From Diogma glabrata (lineage: Eukaryota > Arthropoda > Insecta > Diptera > Cylindrotomidae), in the NCBI GenBank assembly GCA_963693315.1, contig OY856186.1:383816215-383880214 (forward strand): a stretch of 64,000 nucleotides of DNA, read 5' to 3'. Below the pieces are notes generated by a model. That model was not told the DNA's origin, ran no database searches, and saw nothing but the letters and a program-made list of their open reading frames with translations. Both the position numbers and the translations under genes were made by a program. Below are positions 42,501 to 55,456 of this stretch, piece after piece (position 1 is the stretch's first letter; each line of letters begins with the position of its first letter).

Positions 42501-45265
42501 ATATATATTAATTAGAATTTGTTAATAAATATTATAAATAATTTGCTCACTCGTAACTTGATCACGCTGCCTTATTTTTGCTGGATTATTTTTGTAAAAC
42601 TTACAACCAATCGTTTAAATATTGTGGGTGCAATGCCGCTATACCCCAGTTATAATTTTGTTGAAATATTTTTAGGGAATCAAAGCAAACAATTAATTTT
42701 ATCTTTATATATCGCTATTTTTGCATTGTCATCATATAATTCGTTTTTAAACCTAAATGACTAACGCTTTCGGAGTATAAGCTAATTGTTGTTGTGACAT
42801 CTTCCATATGCATATGTTTAAGTTCATCTTTGCGTTTCACCGTTGTGAAATAAAGAGCAATTTATTATGCCTTAACAATTGATAGTGGCATGACGAGTAA
42901 GCAGATAATGTTCAGAATAAAAATTGTTATTTGGTCTGACAGGTAGCATACTCGTTTCCGTGTTTAATTGTCGACTCACTTTTTCTGTAACTGTTAGAAT
43001 AGTAATCTTATTTATATATCAAATCGGCTTGTTTGTTGAAAATTGGGTTGACCATAAACTAATTGTTTGACTGATTAGGCTAGCTGTATGATACGACCTT
43101 TATCGTTGTTGGTGGACTTGGCAATGGAACTATGTAGAGGTTGAAATGGTTTGGTTTGGGCAACCCTCATGCACAACTCTAAAATTCATTTTCCTTTTCT
43201 GCGATTTGATCTCGTTAACTGTTGTGTTATTAATTATAGCAAAAATTATCATTTATCGATATTAGATATCCAATTCAATAGGATGAATGTATCTATATTT
43301 TTCTTTATACTTTATACGTGTTATATCAGAAAAATTAATGTTTTTTATTCACTATTTTAGTTTATAAGAAATGTTTTTAAATTATGTAACTCAATTAAAT
43401 CACATTTGTTTTATTAATATTTATTCACAATTTTATTTAATAATAAACTTGAATTACTGAACTAATTTAATTTATAATTATATACTAAACTAAATTTATA
43501 ATTATATACTAATGAGGGTCGTACGAAGATTGTGAAATTAATTAATTTTTTTAACTCATCAAGCTCGAAACTGGAAAAGAAATATTCTCTTTTAATATTG
43601 CTATAATGTTAATTTAATTTCGATATATTTAATTAAGTTGAAATGCCGTCTGGCCAATTTAGAGTGATTGTATGATGTTGGTTCCTACACTCTGATGGAT
43701 GTCAGCGCGGTCATCTGTGTGTCATGAATCGATCGTATCATGACTAACTGATTGTGATCGTTTGTATAATTTGTAGAAATTAATTAATTTGTACAATATA
43801 TTAATCCCTATATATTTTAATTCAATTTTCAATATAAAAAGAAGAATATAATATATCCTATATCATAATCATATTTCAAATATGACCAAAATCGCCATGG
43901 ATCCAAAAATCTTTTTAAAATTAGCATGTTTTATTGAAATTTTTTGTTATATTTTAAAAATTTGTGGGAATCAAACTATGTATAGTGGGGTTGTCAAAAG
44001 GCCAGCTATACTTGGTCATATTCCCGAATTTCGTAACATACGCACTACCGTCCTCAATGATTAAAGCCCATATATATAGTTTGTATGAAGGTTTATTTCT
44101 TCAGACAAGACATGGCATAGTCCAATATAGACAAATAGATGATTGGGTAGTCTGTAAGTTTGAACCCTTATATCTGTACAGTTTGACCTTATCTTATGCA
44201 CTATCCTAATGTTCAATGAAACGGGAATAAGTATGTGTTTGAAGTATTATGTATCCGATTTCAAGTCCAAACTGGACATCAAATGACTTTATTGTATTAA
44301 TTTCAATATAAGATTTATCTTTGAGGTTTTCCAACCGACGATAATTTTTTAATCGTTTTTTGTAATCTTACTCAACTGTTTAATGGCCGTTTTTATTGAT
44401 GTCTGCTATATATGGTAGTCTCGCATATGACTACTTATGTTAAACTGAAAACAGAACAAGAACCTAGTATGTTATGGGGCTCATTCGCACCTGTTGCGCT
44501 CTAACTACTGATGCAGCGCTGAAAACTTAAATCATAGAGATTTGATAGTTAGGAAAACATATTTTTACCATCCCCTGTGATCTTACGAAACGATTGGCTA
44601 CCAAAGGCTTTATGAGCTAGGAAGTTCTGTAAATATAACCCAAAATTTTTTAAATTTCATTTTCGTATATAAAAATATTTTATTTATACAGGAAGTTGCT
44701 TTAAATCATGGATGTTATTTGACTCGATTCTCAAATACAAAAATTCAATATTTGAAAAACAAATAAATTATATCGTTTTTTTTTTCATTTTCATCTTGTT
44801 CATGTTAATCGGTCTTTTGTGTAGATCGTGATAATGTAAAATGTGATCTCATCTATTCAATCTTATTAAAAATTCAAGCTTCGTTGAAAAATATCTACAA
44901 TGATGTATTTGTTGATATTCTTGCAACAAATGTTACGTCAAGTTCTATTGATCGATGATTTTGTAAACTGCCTAATTTCTGATTTTTTTTTTTAAATTAA
45001 CAAAATAAATAAAATAAAATTCTATAAAGTTTGAATTATTATCTCAACAAGAGCTATGACAATCATGGACAAAAAACTAATCTCCATTTTATTGTTCTTG
45101 AAATTTATACAAAGTTTTGATTTGAACGGGTTTTATCATATCATAATTATCTATATTTTCTCAATCGGTTATATAAAAAATTAAAATTTATATGAAAATT
45201 AATACAAAACGTTTTTTTATAAAATAAAATAATTTAACAATTTTACAATGATATGCTAAGAGTTA
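42501..45265. other. AT-rich non-coding DNA
   Basis: Scattered open frames of 60-81 codons (42519, 43151, 43882, 43964) have no recognisable motifs and match AT-rich background. Nothing else seen. Confidence 0.45.
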
Positions 45266-45497
45266 AGCCGCAATTAGACTATTGCAGAACTCTGCAATAT
45301 TTCTGCAATGGTTGTGTGTAAAATATTCATTGCAGAAAAGTTTGGCAATGAACTCATTGCAAAACATTGCAATGACTCATTGCAATGTTTTGCAACGAGT
45401 TCATTGCCAAACTTTTCTGCAATGAATATTTTACTCACTACCATTGCACGAATATTGCACAAATATTGCAGAGTTCTGCAATAGTCTAATTACGGCT
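45266..45497. mobile_element. 232-bp palindromic MITE, copy 2
   Basis: Same ends, length and palindromic structure as 28304-28535, again flanked by TTA (45263-45265 and 45498-45500). One terminal base differs (TACGGCT at the right end). Together the copies define the family precisely. Confidence 0.87.
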
Positions 45498-46222
45498 TTA
45501 GTGTTTTATGTTCCACTCACTCTCTACAAATCTCTACATACTTTACACAGTATGGAAGAAATACTTGAAAAGAGTTTCAAGTTTATGGGCAAATATAGAG
45601 TTTACAGACAAAATAACAAATACGCCATGGAACTGGAGTGGCAATGTAGGATTTAAGATTTTTGCAATCAAACTCAGTAATGTGTCTCTTAATTTGATTT
45701 TTAACTATCTCTTTGTTTGACTCAACTGTATAGTTTCTGTACATCATATTTTGAATATAGCTTTTATTATTTACATCACTGTCATAGTTTGCTTACATCA
45801 TTTACTTCGGTCTGAAAGGCCTAAGTATAACATTCAAGAGCTCAAAGTGAAATTCTTACCCCCACTTTTTTGGCATTTCTCGACGTTTTAGGACCTACTG
45901 ATTCTAAAAAAGCAAAAAAAAATGTATGTCTGTCTGTCGGCCGGCCGGCCAGCCGTCCGTCATTACCCCCGCTGCAGGGAAAACCGCTGGAGGGATTCCA
46001 AAATTTTTTTTTCTAAAAATAGGTATACTAATGGGACAGGTCCGAAAGGACGCTGTGTTCGATAATTGTACCGGAAGTGTGTCAAAAAAATCATTATGTT
46101 TGTCAAAAATAGCAAATTTTCATATTTTTGGCTTAAAAAACGTTCATTTTAAGTGATTACGAGTAGTAACATTAAATTTGGAGGAATCTTGATTGGTATG
46201 TGAGTTCAAAAACTAGATTATT
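45498..46222. other. Unassigned spacer with GGCC-rich patch
   Basis: Around 45925-45985 is a GC-rich stretch (GTCGGCCGGCCGGCCAGCC). It resembles the start of a repeat but I cannot name it. No coding evidence. Confidence 0.35.
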
Positions 46223-46760
46223 GCATTATAAGTTTGTCAAAAAAATGTTGTCAAGTGTGTCAAAAGGAACATTTTTATTTAGTTTTTTACCCAATTTTTT
46301 GGAAAAAAATAAAATTGTTTGTTTGAAATGGAATTTTATTATTATTATTGAGAATTATGGCATTATAAGTTTGTCGAAAAAATGTTGTCAAGTGTGTCAA
46401 AAGAAACATTTTTATTTAGTTTTTTACCCAATTTTTTGGAAAAAAATAAAATTGTTTGTTTGAAATGAAATTTTATTATTATTATTGAGAATTATGGCAT
46501 TACAAGTTTGTCAAAAAATGTTGTCAAGTGTGTCCAAAGAAAGGTTTTTATTTATTTTTTACCCAATTTTTTTAGAAAAAAATAAAATTAATAGTTTGTA
46601 TGACATGATATTTTATTATTATTATAGAGAATTATGGCACTATAAGTTTGTCAAAAAAATAATGTCAAGTGTGTCAAAAAATGATTTCATTTATTTTTTT
46701 AGCCAATTTTTTGGAAAAAAAAACGTAGCTGTTTTTATGACGTAAATGTAATTTAAAATG
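46223..46760 (+). repeat. 137-bp tandem repeat, four units
   Basis: GCATTATAAGTTTGTC-like starts at 46223, 46360, 46497 and 46637 (spacings 137, 137 and 140). Each unit ends in an ATT microsatellite. Open frames across it (87 and 86 codons) simply repeat the unit and look non-coding. Confidence 0.9.
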
Positions 46761-46789
46761 AAATTGGACATGGAAATTTTTGAATTTTT

Positions 46790-47180
46790 TATATTTTTTG
46801 AAATATTTTTGGAATTTTGAAAAAAGTTTGTATTTTTGATTTTGTAATAATTTTTGCCATATTTTTAGAATTTCGGAAAAAGTTTTAATTTTTGATTTTG
46901 TAAGAATTTTTGAATATTTTTAGAATTTTGAAAAATTTAAAATTTTTGATTTTATTATAATTTTTGGAATTTTTTAAAACATTTCAATTTTTGATTTTGT
47001 AATAATTTTTGCAATATGTTTAGAATTTTGGAAAAAGTTTGAATTTTTAATAAATTTTGGAATATTATCGGAATTTAGAAAAAGTTTAAATATTTGATTT
47101 TATTCTAATTTTGGAATATTTTTGGAATTTTGTAAAAGTTTGATTTTATTTAATTTAAAAATATTTTTGGAATTTTGATT
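46790..47180 (+). repeat. Degenerate tandem repeat, about 50-65-bp units
   Basis: GAATTTT.GAAAAAGTTT..TTTTTGATTTTGTAATAATTTTT recurs about six or seven times with length variation. Very AT-rich, no coding. Confidence 0.7.
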
Positions 47181-47777
47181 ATAATTTTCTGGCAACGTAT
47201 TGATGTTTCGTGTTAGTTTTGTAATAAATTTTTAAACAGAGATAAAAAATACTTGTACTTTAACAAAGAGTTATGTTTGATATACATCGCTGCCCAAAAC
47301 TAAAAACCATGTCCTCATAAAAGTTTTTTGTCGAAAACTATATCAAAATCCTTAACCCAGACCGAAGTCTTGATATCTTAGAGCTGTGAGATTTCAGCAA
47401 TTTTTTTATATGGGTCGACCTTTCTCTATATTGCGTCATTTTCTTACAATTTTTTGAGTGATGTTTGCCGAAATTTCGTTTGAGCTTGGTTAATTTTATC
47501 TCAGTTTACCTGTATCTATTTGTATTTTTTGTATTTGAAGAACTCGAAGCTTAAAATATCTTTAACTGGTGCTGGACCTTGAAAGCTTGATATTTTCCAA
47601 TTTTTCTATTGATTGAGAACTTTCGTGAACCCTACTGATGAGATAGATAAGACTGATAAGTTAAGAAAAAATACATGGTAAACTTTTTGTTTCCAATCAG
47701 CACCTGATTGACGCATGGGCCAACTTGGGATATCGTTAGAGGGGCGGCGAATTTTAGAATAAATTACAAACATTTTT
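47181..47777. other. Unassigned AT-rich DNA
   Basis: No recognisable features. Confidence 0.4.
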
Positions 47778-47851
47778 TTAGACGCAAACATTGTACTTCG
47801 ATAGTTTTTTTCTTTATTAAGAAAAAAAAGAAGTACAATGTTTGCGTCTAA
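47778..47851. ncRNA. Perfect 22-bp hairpin with inner stem
   Basis: 47778-47799 and 47830-47851 are exact reverse complements. Between them, TTTTTTTCTT and AAGAAAAAAAA can add an inner stem around TATT. It could be a small-RNA precursor or a miniature foldback remnant. Strand undecided. Confidence 0.4.
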
Positions 47852-48284
47852 CTTTTACCTCAGCAAAATCAATTAGTAGATCAATTATCAAAGTCACGTC
47901 ATATCGTTATATCAGACTCAATACAAAGAATTGCTAAATATCCAAGTTGATCTTGTCCTGTAGAGGAATAAGTTTCGATCCGTTTGAAGCACATTAGTAT
48001 TGATCGGTATGACTTTTTTCGGTATGACGATTAGTCTTACTTTTTTATTATCTGAAGTCTTGTAACCAAACCTAATTAAACAAAAAATTTGAAAGCTAAT
48101 GTAGTGAATATGTTTATCACATAAAAATAATCAATTATCAAATCTTATTGTGAATTCATGAGATACATAAAAACAAAACAATTTTATAGAGGGGCGCAGA
48201 TCTGGTTTGGCCCAGGTCAGCCAAGATTGTAAATTCGGCTTTGGTATATAACGCTCTTCTTCTCGCGTTTCATCAGTGTTACAT

Positions 48285-49165
48285 ATGGGCCATTCTTTTA
48301 CAAACCGAACCGAATTATTGATTTGACTGAAATTTTTTTTATGGGTTTTATATCGAAAAAAAAGATATACGTATTCGAGGATTTTTTTTTGTTTGGAAAA
48401 TATAGCGGCTCTAAATTTCGAGAATTTCGTGATTTTTTTCTTGACGAGTTATTTTCAAATATTCATAACTTCGGTTCTATTAAAGATAGAAACTTCTAAT
48501 TTGTTTTGTTTTAAAGTTAAAAGATGCTAGTTTACAAAAAAAAATGAAAATTAATAAAAGTTTTATCAAATTCCTATTGTTATAAACAAATAAAATATTC
48601 AAATCGATCTTTAGTCGAAATGAGTTTTTAGTATGACCATCGTATTCTACGATTTATTTCCTATAAAAAAGAATTACGTACGTATTTCTAATTAATGGAG
48701 AAATGATTTTTACTGTTAGAAATAAATTAATTTATCAAGCGCGGGACGACAAAAAATTCCAAGTATGGATCATTCTTTTACATACCGAACTGATTAGGAC
48801 AAAATGTGACTAAGACATTTTTCATTCAGCTGAAAATATTTTTACGGGTTCTATATAAACAAAAAGATATACTTGTTCGAGGATTTTTTTTAGGGGAAAC
48901 AGAGCGGATCAAAATTTCGAGAATTTTGTGATTTTTTGCTTGAAGACTTATTTTCAAAGGTTCATAACTTCGGTTCTGGTAGGGACATACACTTTTTGTC
49001 TGTTTTATTTTAAAGCATAAGGATGGAATTTAAAAATGTTATTTTATAAAAATTATTAACAAATTCCTGTTGTTATAACAAATAAAATGTTAAAATCAAT
49101 TTTTAGTCATTATCTAACAAAAATAAAGAGTGTTTAGTACGACCATCGTATTTTACGTTTTTTTT
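48285..49165. repeat. Diverged direct duplication, about 485-bp period
   Basis: 48290-48655 and 48775-49155 share order and wording: CATTCTTTTACA.ACCGAAC, AAAAGATATAC.T.TTCGAGGATTTTTTT, ATAACTTCGGTTCT, then GTA.GACCATCGTATT.TACG. The identity is partial, so the duplication is old. No coding. Confidence 0.7.
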
Positions 49166-49182
49166 CTCTCTCTCTCTGGCGT

Positions 49183-51125
49183 TTACATTCCATGGAGAGA
49201 TTTTGCCGTCTGTGATATCAGCTTCCAATCATCTCGTTTCATGACCAGTTGACCCCAGTTACGACATCCTATATCACGAAGGTCTTGGATGATGTCATCA
49301 CGCCAGCGTTGTCTAGGTCTTCCTCTTCGGCGAACACCAGCTGGTTGTTGTTGGGACGCTTTTTTAATCATTCTATCTAATGGTGCCCTTTCTACATGAC
49401 CAAACCATCTAATCCGGTTGGATTTAATGAATCCGATTACATCGCAGCCTCCAAGAAGCTGTCTGATTTCATGATTCATTTGAATTCTATACTGATTTTC
49501 AGCAACTTTACATGGACCATAAATTGTTCTTATGACTTTCCTCTCGAATGTTGATAGAATTCTACAATCGGAGGAAGTTAGTGTCCAGCTTTCACTTCCA
49601 AAGGTAAGCACAGGTCGAATTAATGCTTTGTAAAGTGTGAGTTTGCACGACTGCGAAAGATGTTTTGATCGCAAAAGTTTTGAGTATGCGTAGAAAAGTC
49701 TGTATGCGGCTTTAATATCTGCCTGCATGTCATTTGACGATGTTATTACAGACCCGAGGTTAGTTTCTACACGTTCTACTTCATAGTGGCCAGTATTCAG
49801 ATTGCCGGTAGGTAGATTCCTAGATGCTGTTAAAAGTTTAGTCTTGCCAGTGTCAATGCATAATCAAAGTCGTTTAGCATTTCTTTCAAGCTGAGAGAGA
49901 CTATCCTTACAATCGCTTGGTCTGCGTCCGAGAAGCGCAATACCATCAGCATAGACAAGCATTTGACTAGATTTGTTAAATATGCAGTTTTGTGTCTAAT
50001 TCGGCTTTTTCTTATCGCGTACTCAAGCGCCAAATTAAATAGTACGGGCGCGAGCGCATCACCTTGTCGAACACCTGATGTTATATCAAAAGAGTCAGAA
50101 ACTGACCCTTCGATTACTATTCTACAGTTTGATCCCGAATCTCGATGTTGTGAGTTTGCACAGAGAAACAAGTTTCGTGGAAATACCAAGTCATATGAGT
50201 GCAGGCCAGAGGTTATCGCGGATGATGCTATCATATGCTTGCTTGAAATCTACGTAGAGCTGGTGAATGCTGATGTTGTACTCCCAACATTTTTCCAGAA
50301 TCATTCTCAATGTAAAACATTGATCTGTGGTTGAGCGGTTGAGAAGAAAACCACACTGATAGTCACCGATGATAGATTCGGCGAACGGGATGAGTCGAGC
50401 AAGTACTTCATTAGCTATTATTTTATATGCATTCTACGATAATTCGCACACTTTAGGCGGTTACTTTTTTTATGTAGCGGAACAATGAGAGCTGTTTTCC
50501 GTTCAGCAGGTAGTTCTTCTTGGTCCCAGATTGCAAGAATCAGATCATATATACGTGAGACCAGAGCTGCTCCTCCATTCTTAAATAGTTCTGCAGGGAT
50601 TCCATCAATACCTGGTGATTATCCATTTTTTAATTTTTTGATGGCAGCTTCCACTTCTTCTATTGTTGGGTAAGGGACAAAAACCTCCTCACTTGACGTA
50701 GCAATTGCTCTAATAGGATGAACTTCATTCGTCCTATTCAGTAGGTCTTAAAAGTGGGATCGCCATACTGCCAGCACATCAAGTTCACTTGTTGTAAGCT
50801 CGTTGTTTCCATTTTTGATGGCTGTAGATCTTGGGTGGAAATCTTTTGTCAGATTCCGTGCATTGGCAAAGCACTCTTCCAAATTTCCTTTAGCCACATG
50901 TTGGTTGATGTTTTCGATACAGCTCTTCATGTGTTCGCGTTTCTTTCTCCGTAGGAGTTTTGCTGAGGCTTTTCTGGCGCATAGATAATCAGTTTGGGAG
51001 CTTCGGGTGGTTCTTGTTAACTATTTTTCTCGCAGTTTTTGTTTGTGCTCAATGCTTTCGCGGCACTCGTCATCAAACCATTCGTTTGACGGACACTGAA
51101 TTTTCACCACTTTTTCTTTTTCAAA
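49183..51125 (-). pseudogene. 5'-truncated RTE-type LINE, catalytic residue mutated
   Basis: On the minus strand, from 51120: CPSNEWFDDECRE and KLLRRKKREHMKSC (EN-RT linker); EVEAAIKKLKNG.SPGIDGIPAEL (RT entry); SFDITSGVRQGDALAPVLFN; then LVYADGIALLGRR (49942-49953), where the catalytic YADD has become YADG. The C-terminal piece (49728-49183) reads KLTLYKALIRPVLTFGSESW.. FGHVERAP..RRRGRPRQRWRDD, a tail common in RTE-like LINEs. Several frameshifts and stops are present and the endonuclease is missing, so the copy is dead. Confidence 0.75.
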
Positions 51126-52411
51126 GTACGGAACCCTAAAAAAACGATTGAACAAACTTTAGAATTTTATTTTGATTCGAGCATTCATTGGAGTGACCTC
51201 AAAATGGTATTCATAATTAAAAATTTTAATAATTTCAATATTGTACTTCCTCGAAGAGTAATATTTTTTGTTTTTCGATTTCGCTCCTTTGAAGTTTTTA
51301 TTTTCTTTTTCTTTTCTTTCATTTCATTTGCAAAAGAAGAAAATTTGTTACCTTTTTGTCATCCTCTTTAGATATTTTTATAACAATACTTACAAAATTG
51401 AATAAAACATTCAAAAAATTATTTATTTTTTACGTTTGAAAGCATCAATTTTGAAGCAAAAATTAAATCTGTGAGTATTTGAACAAAGAAGTCAACGCAA
51501 ACTCAGAATTGAAGTCAACATTAAAGATATTCAAATTTATCATAATATTTTTAAAAAATATGGAGTTCGGAGTAAGACAGTCGACACATTTTTTGATACA
51601 GTCGTTAATTTTATACAGTTTTAAAAAAGTATTCAACTATGGCTGACCATGGCGTTTTAGAATTTAGAATTTGTTGTGTTTAAAATGTGATAACCAATTA
51701 AAAAAAACAAATGTGGATAATCGGTCAATTAATCGAACAAAAATCCAATAACAATTAATCGCCAAAATAGCGGATGTGACCGATTAAAGATTAAACGGTG
51801 AAATCTTAATTTATCAATCGTGAGTCTAGTTTTTGAGGAGCTTGGAGTGTGGCAGGTGAAACAAATTTTTACAATATTGTCCACAGTTTTTGCAATACTG
51901 TCCGATACGTCGTTTTTTCGTTTGTACTGTACTGAACTTGTATAAATTTAAACTGAGAGATTCTTCATAAATGATCGCCTCCCTCGATTACCATATCGCT
52001 TTATAAACATATTACACTTAAAAAATTTTGGCGTCGCTGATTCATAGGCTGACTGCAACAAAGTTCTGGAAATAATATGTTCTGGATATATAGTGAGCTT
52101 ATAATATCCATCAACTATTTCAATTAATGGCTAAATATTGTTATAAATTTCGCGTAGTTCTTATAAAAACAGGTGCTCCGGATATCCCCACCTCCAGGTG
52201 ACAAACCGGAAGTTGAAATACAAACCTGTTACAAATCACACTCCAAGCATATTTTACCAAGTTTAATCAAAAACGATTATCAGGAACTCAAAAGGGATTT
52301 CCTTATCAGGAAATTAAACTTCCAAATAAACAGGTGCTCTGGAGGGCCTCCATCACTTATTCCAATATCGTCCAAAAAGAACGATAATTGTGTGCGTTAT
52401 TAGTATTGATC
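51126..52411. other. AT-rich DNA with hAT-end scrap
   Basis: 51705-51800 (ATAATCGGTCAATTAATCG..) resembles the subterminal region of the hAT at 32600-34666. 52170-52380 carries ACAGGTGCTC..GGA twice and CCGGAAGT, which recurs at 55901 and 55913; family unknown. Confidence 0.4.
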
Positions 52412-52917
52412 GAATAAAATAAACAGCTGTTAATTTTATTCTGTTGCGTGAATGCTGCGTAACTGAATGAAACGATTTATTTGATTGTATTGAATTCTTG
52501 AATAAACTTTTGTGATTGTATTTTATAAATAATTTGACTGTATTTTATAAAAAAATCAAAGAATACATTTTCGCTCTGATTACATAAAAAACAATAAATG
52601 CAAACTAATGCGCATGTCACTCTCTCGAATAATAAAGCAAAGGCTACTACGATTAAATTGAATTCAATTTCTTTTGCAAAAAAAATTAGCTTTTTATGAT
52701 TTTTTTGGTTTCTCAACTCTCATTAGTATAAAATTTGGTGTCTTTCATTGTAGGTTATTTCATTTTCAAAATACCATACAATTAAATGCATCGAAATTGA
52801 ATAAAATTTGTTTAGTTGTTTGGAGTTAATGATATAAAAAAAACAAAATAGAATAATAATATTGTGTTCCGCAGCAATCGCGCAACAGAATAAAATTAAC
52901 AACTGTTTATTTTATTC
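52412..52917. mobile_element. MITE-like element with ~50-bp inverted repeats
   Basis: The left end GAATAAAATAAACAG (52412) and following bases to about 52457 are the near-exact reverse complement of 52871-52917 (GTTAATTTTATTCTGTTGCG shared). No coding capacity. A TSD was not identified. Confidence 0.7.
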
Positions 52918-53726
52918 TATTAAGACTTTAGACATTTAGATATAAAGGATATAAGCAGTATATAAGCAATATATCACAAATTTAAAATAATAAAAAATAT
53001 TGAAGTTCTCTTTGAAATTCAATTATGTATGGAAAATTAATTACACAACAAATAAGGCTCCTCTAAAAACAAATACAAAACAACAGGTTCCCATGTTTGC
53101 AAGAAAGAATTAAATGTCAAACAATATCCATTTCATTCAAAATTCAAAAAAAACAAAAACAATTAACCATTAATGTAAATGAAAACAAAGGCCAAAGAGC
53201 ACATGGTAAAATTTTTGTTAGAGCAATATTTTCAGTTTTATTTTAATCGAAATTTTTTTGTAAAAAATAAAATAAAAGCGAATAATGTTGAACTTTTTCA
53301 AATAGTTCAAAATGTGCAATATAAAACATCGACACAAATATGTCATTTTATTGATATGTTTGGTAAAGATACCGAAACCATCAATAATATTTATATTACT
53401 AGGATACTGGTGTTTAATTACCAATACTTCTTAAATTCGCATACTACCTAATTTAAAAAAAAAAGAAACTTCAACTTTAAAACAAATGTAGCAATCCTGT
53501 ATATTTTATAATTTAAGATTAAAACTAATAACGCAAACAATTATGGTTGTAAAAAAAACAAAAATAAACCTATCTTTGTTGTTGCCCGAAGGATAGTTTT
53601 TTTTTCAAATACTCGAACAATTAATTTTTGCTTCAAATTTGATGCTTTACTGCGTATTAAAAATAAAAATAGATTATTTTTCTTAATGGTTTGGGCAATT
53701 ATGCAAGTATTATTATTAAAATAAAT
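52918..53726. other. AT-rich DNA, no gene seen
   Basis: Open frames at 53179-53451 and, antisense, 53218-53424 overlap each other and have AT-background composition. I do not regard either as a gene. Confidence 0.4.
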
Positions 53727-53792
53727 AAAAAGGATGACAAAATGTACTATAAAACGAAAATGTTTTTTATAGGACATTTTGTCATCCTTTTT
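53727..53792. ncRNA. Near-perfect 28-bp hairpin
   Basis: Arms 53727-53754 and 53765-53792 pair at 27 of 28 positions (one A-G mismatch) around a 10-nt loop. It lies 27 bp from the palindromic element at 53819. Small-RNA precursor or foldback scrap; undecided. Confidence 0.4.
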
Positions 53793-53818
53793 GTGACATG
53801 AACTATCTATTTTAATAT

Positions 53819-54201
53819 ATTTTACACATTTAAAGTTATTTGGTATTAGCCAACACACAACTTTATTTAAAACTCAACGTTTCGAATACAATTCGTATTC
53901 ATCATCAGGAGGATAAAAATAAAATGGCTTTAAAATGACACATCACAGTATTTACATTTTTTTCTCTTGATTTTTAAATTACTACGATTCCGATTCCTTT
54001 AACTTTTTGTTTGCATAAAACACTATGACATTCAGTTGTAATTTAAAAATCAAGAGAAAAAAATGTAAATACTGTGATGTGTCATTTTGAAGCCATTTTA
54101 TTTTTATCCTCCTGATGATGAATACGAATTGTATTCGAAACGTTGAGTTTTAAATAAAGTTGTGTGTTGGCTAATACCAAATAATTTTAAATGTGTAAAA
54201 T
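53819..54201. mobile_element. 383-bp palindromic element with hammerhead-like motif in both arms
   Basis: Arms 53819-53982 and 54038-54201 (164 bp each) are almost exact reverse complements around a 55-bp centre. Each arm, read outward, has CTGATGA (54112-54118, mirrored at 53902-53908), a 6-bp stem GAATAC/GTATTC with a 5-nt loop, then GAAAC, the hammerhead ribozyme core order. Penelope-like elements are known to carry such motifs in inverted terminal regions, so this may be paired pLTR remnants. No TSD and no coding region. Confidence 0.6.
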
Positions 54202-54904
54202 CATTTAAGCCAAATAAAAATAAAAATAATTATTTTAATATATGATTTCTCTGTAGTTACACTAACAAGAAAAATAATTCACTCTTACAATACAAACGAA
54301 TAAACAAAATTGATATAAGCTGCGTTTTTTTCACTTGGGTCAGGGTCAAGGTCTAGATCAACTCTAATTTTTAAATGTAAAAACAACAACAGCATAACTC
54401 AGATATTTATCTGGGTCTAGATCAAGGATCTAAAATATTTTGGTTACATAAAATTGCAAGAGATGGCGAAACGTAGGTTTTGATTTTATAAGGTTGGTAT
54501 GATAATTTTAAAACTTATAAATGTCAAAGAAAATTTATTCAAAATAAAAAAACTGTCAAAGATACTTTGTTAAATTTGTTTAAAATCAATTTTAATATGA
54601 TTTGTTTTCAACATGATTTCAATAAATTTGCTTAAAATTAATTTTAAAGCAATATCTACGATATAAAATCCATTTTTTTTAAAGAATAGATGTTTACAAT
54701 TTTTTATTAATTATCAATTATTTTATTTCATTTTATTTCACCACTATTCATTGCCATATGTAAAAAAATGGATTAGTGTTTCTGTTTATTATTTTTGTTT
54801 TTTATATGAAGTTTTATTTTTGAAGAGACGTTAAATATTTTTTGAATATTTTTTATATTGAGTTCTAATTTCAAAATGGCGCTACAAGTTCACAATTTTT
54901 TTTA
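54202..54904. other. AT-rich DNA, no gene seen
   Basis: A short inverted pair (GTCTAGATCAA near 54350 and 54414) is the only structure noticed. Confidence 0.35.
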
Positions 54905-55456
54905 TATCAAAAGAACACGTGCCGCAAAATCATCGAAATTGATTTTATGATAAAATCGTTAATATCTCATAAAAAATGCAGATTTAAAAAAAATCACATA
55001 ATGATGTTTGAAGGAAATTTAATTCTCTACAAAAAAGATCCAAGCCATCTTTTTCCTAAATCGTATATTTCTGGAATAAAGCTCGAAATTCTTCGAGACT
55101 CGTAAAAACAAATGATTAAAATTTTGACGAAAAAATACTAATTTTGATTTTTCTTGTCACGATTATTTTTTAATACTTTCAATTCTAGAGCATAAGAAAA
55201 AAATTAGGACTTTTTCGTCATCTTTATTTTTTGTTTTTTATAAATTACGAAAATTTACAAGTTCTTTTTCAAAATATCTTGAAAACTAAACTTTTTAGGA
55301 AAAAAATGATTTCGACCGTTTTTGTAGAGAATCAAATTTCCACTACTCTCTATATGACTTTGTTTTCAATCTGCATATTTTATGAGATATTTAAATAAAT
55401 CTACGATTTTATCAAAAAATCAATTTCGTTGATTTTGCGGCACGTGTTCTTTTGAT
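54905..55456. mobile_element. Foldback element, arms about 135 bp
   Basis: 54905-55040 and 55318-55456 form an imperfect inverted repeat: ATCAAAAGAACACGTGCCGC at the outside, GCAGATT/AATCTGC mid-arm and ATTCTCTACAAAAA further in. No ORF of note and no TSD found. Confidence 0.65.

Noticed and set aside
46200..46745. Tandem 86-87-codon frames as a repeat protein family
   Set aside because: The frames simply copy the 137-bp DNA repeat, including its ATT microsatellite, and shift frame between units.
49172..49180. CT-microsatellite as a promoter element
   Set aside because: Only a short TCTCTCTCTCT run next to a LINE end, with no other promoter signal.
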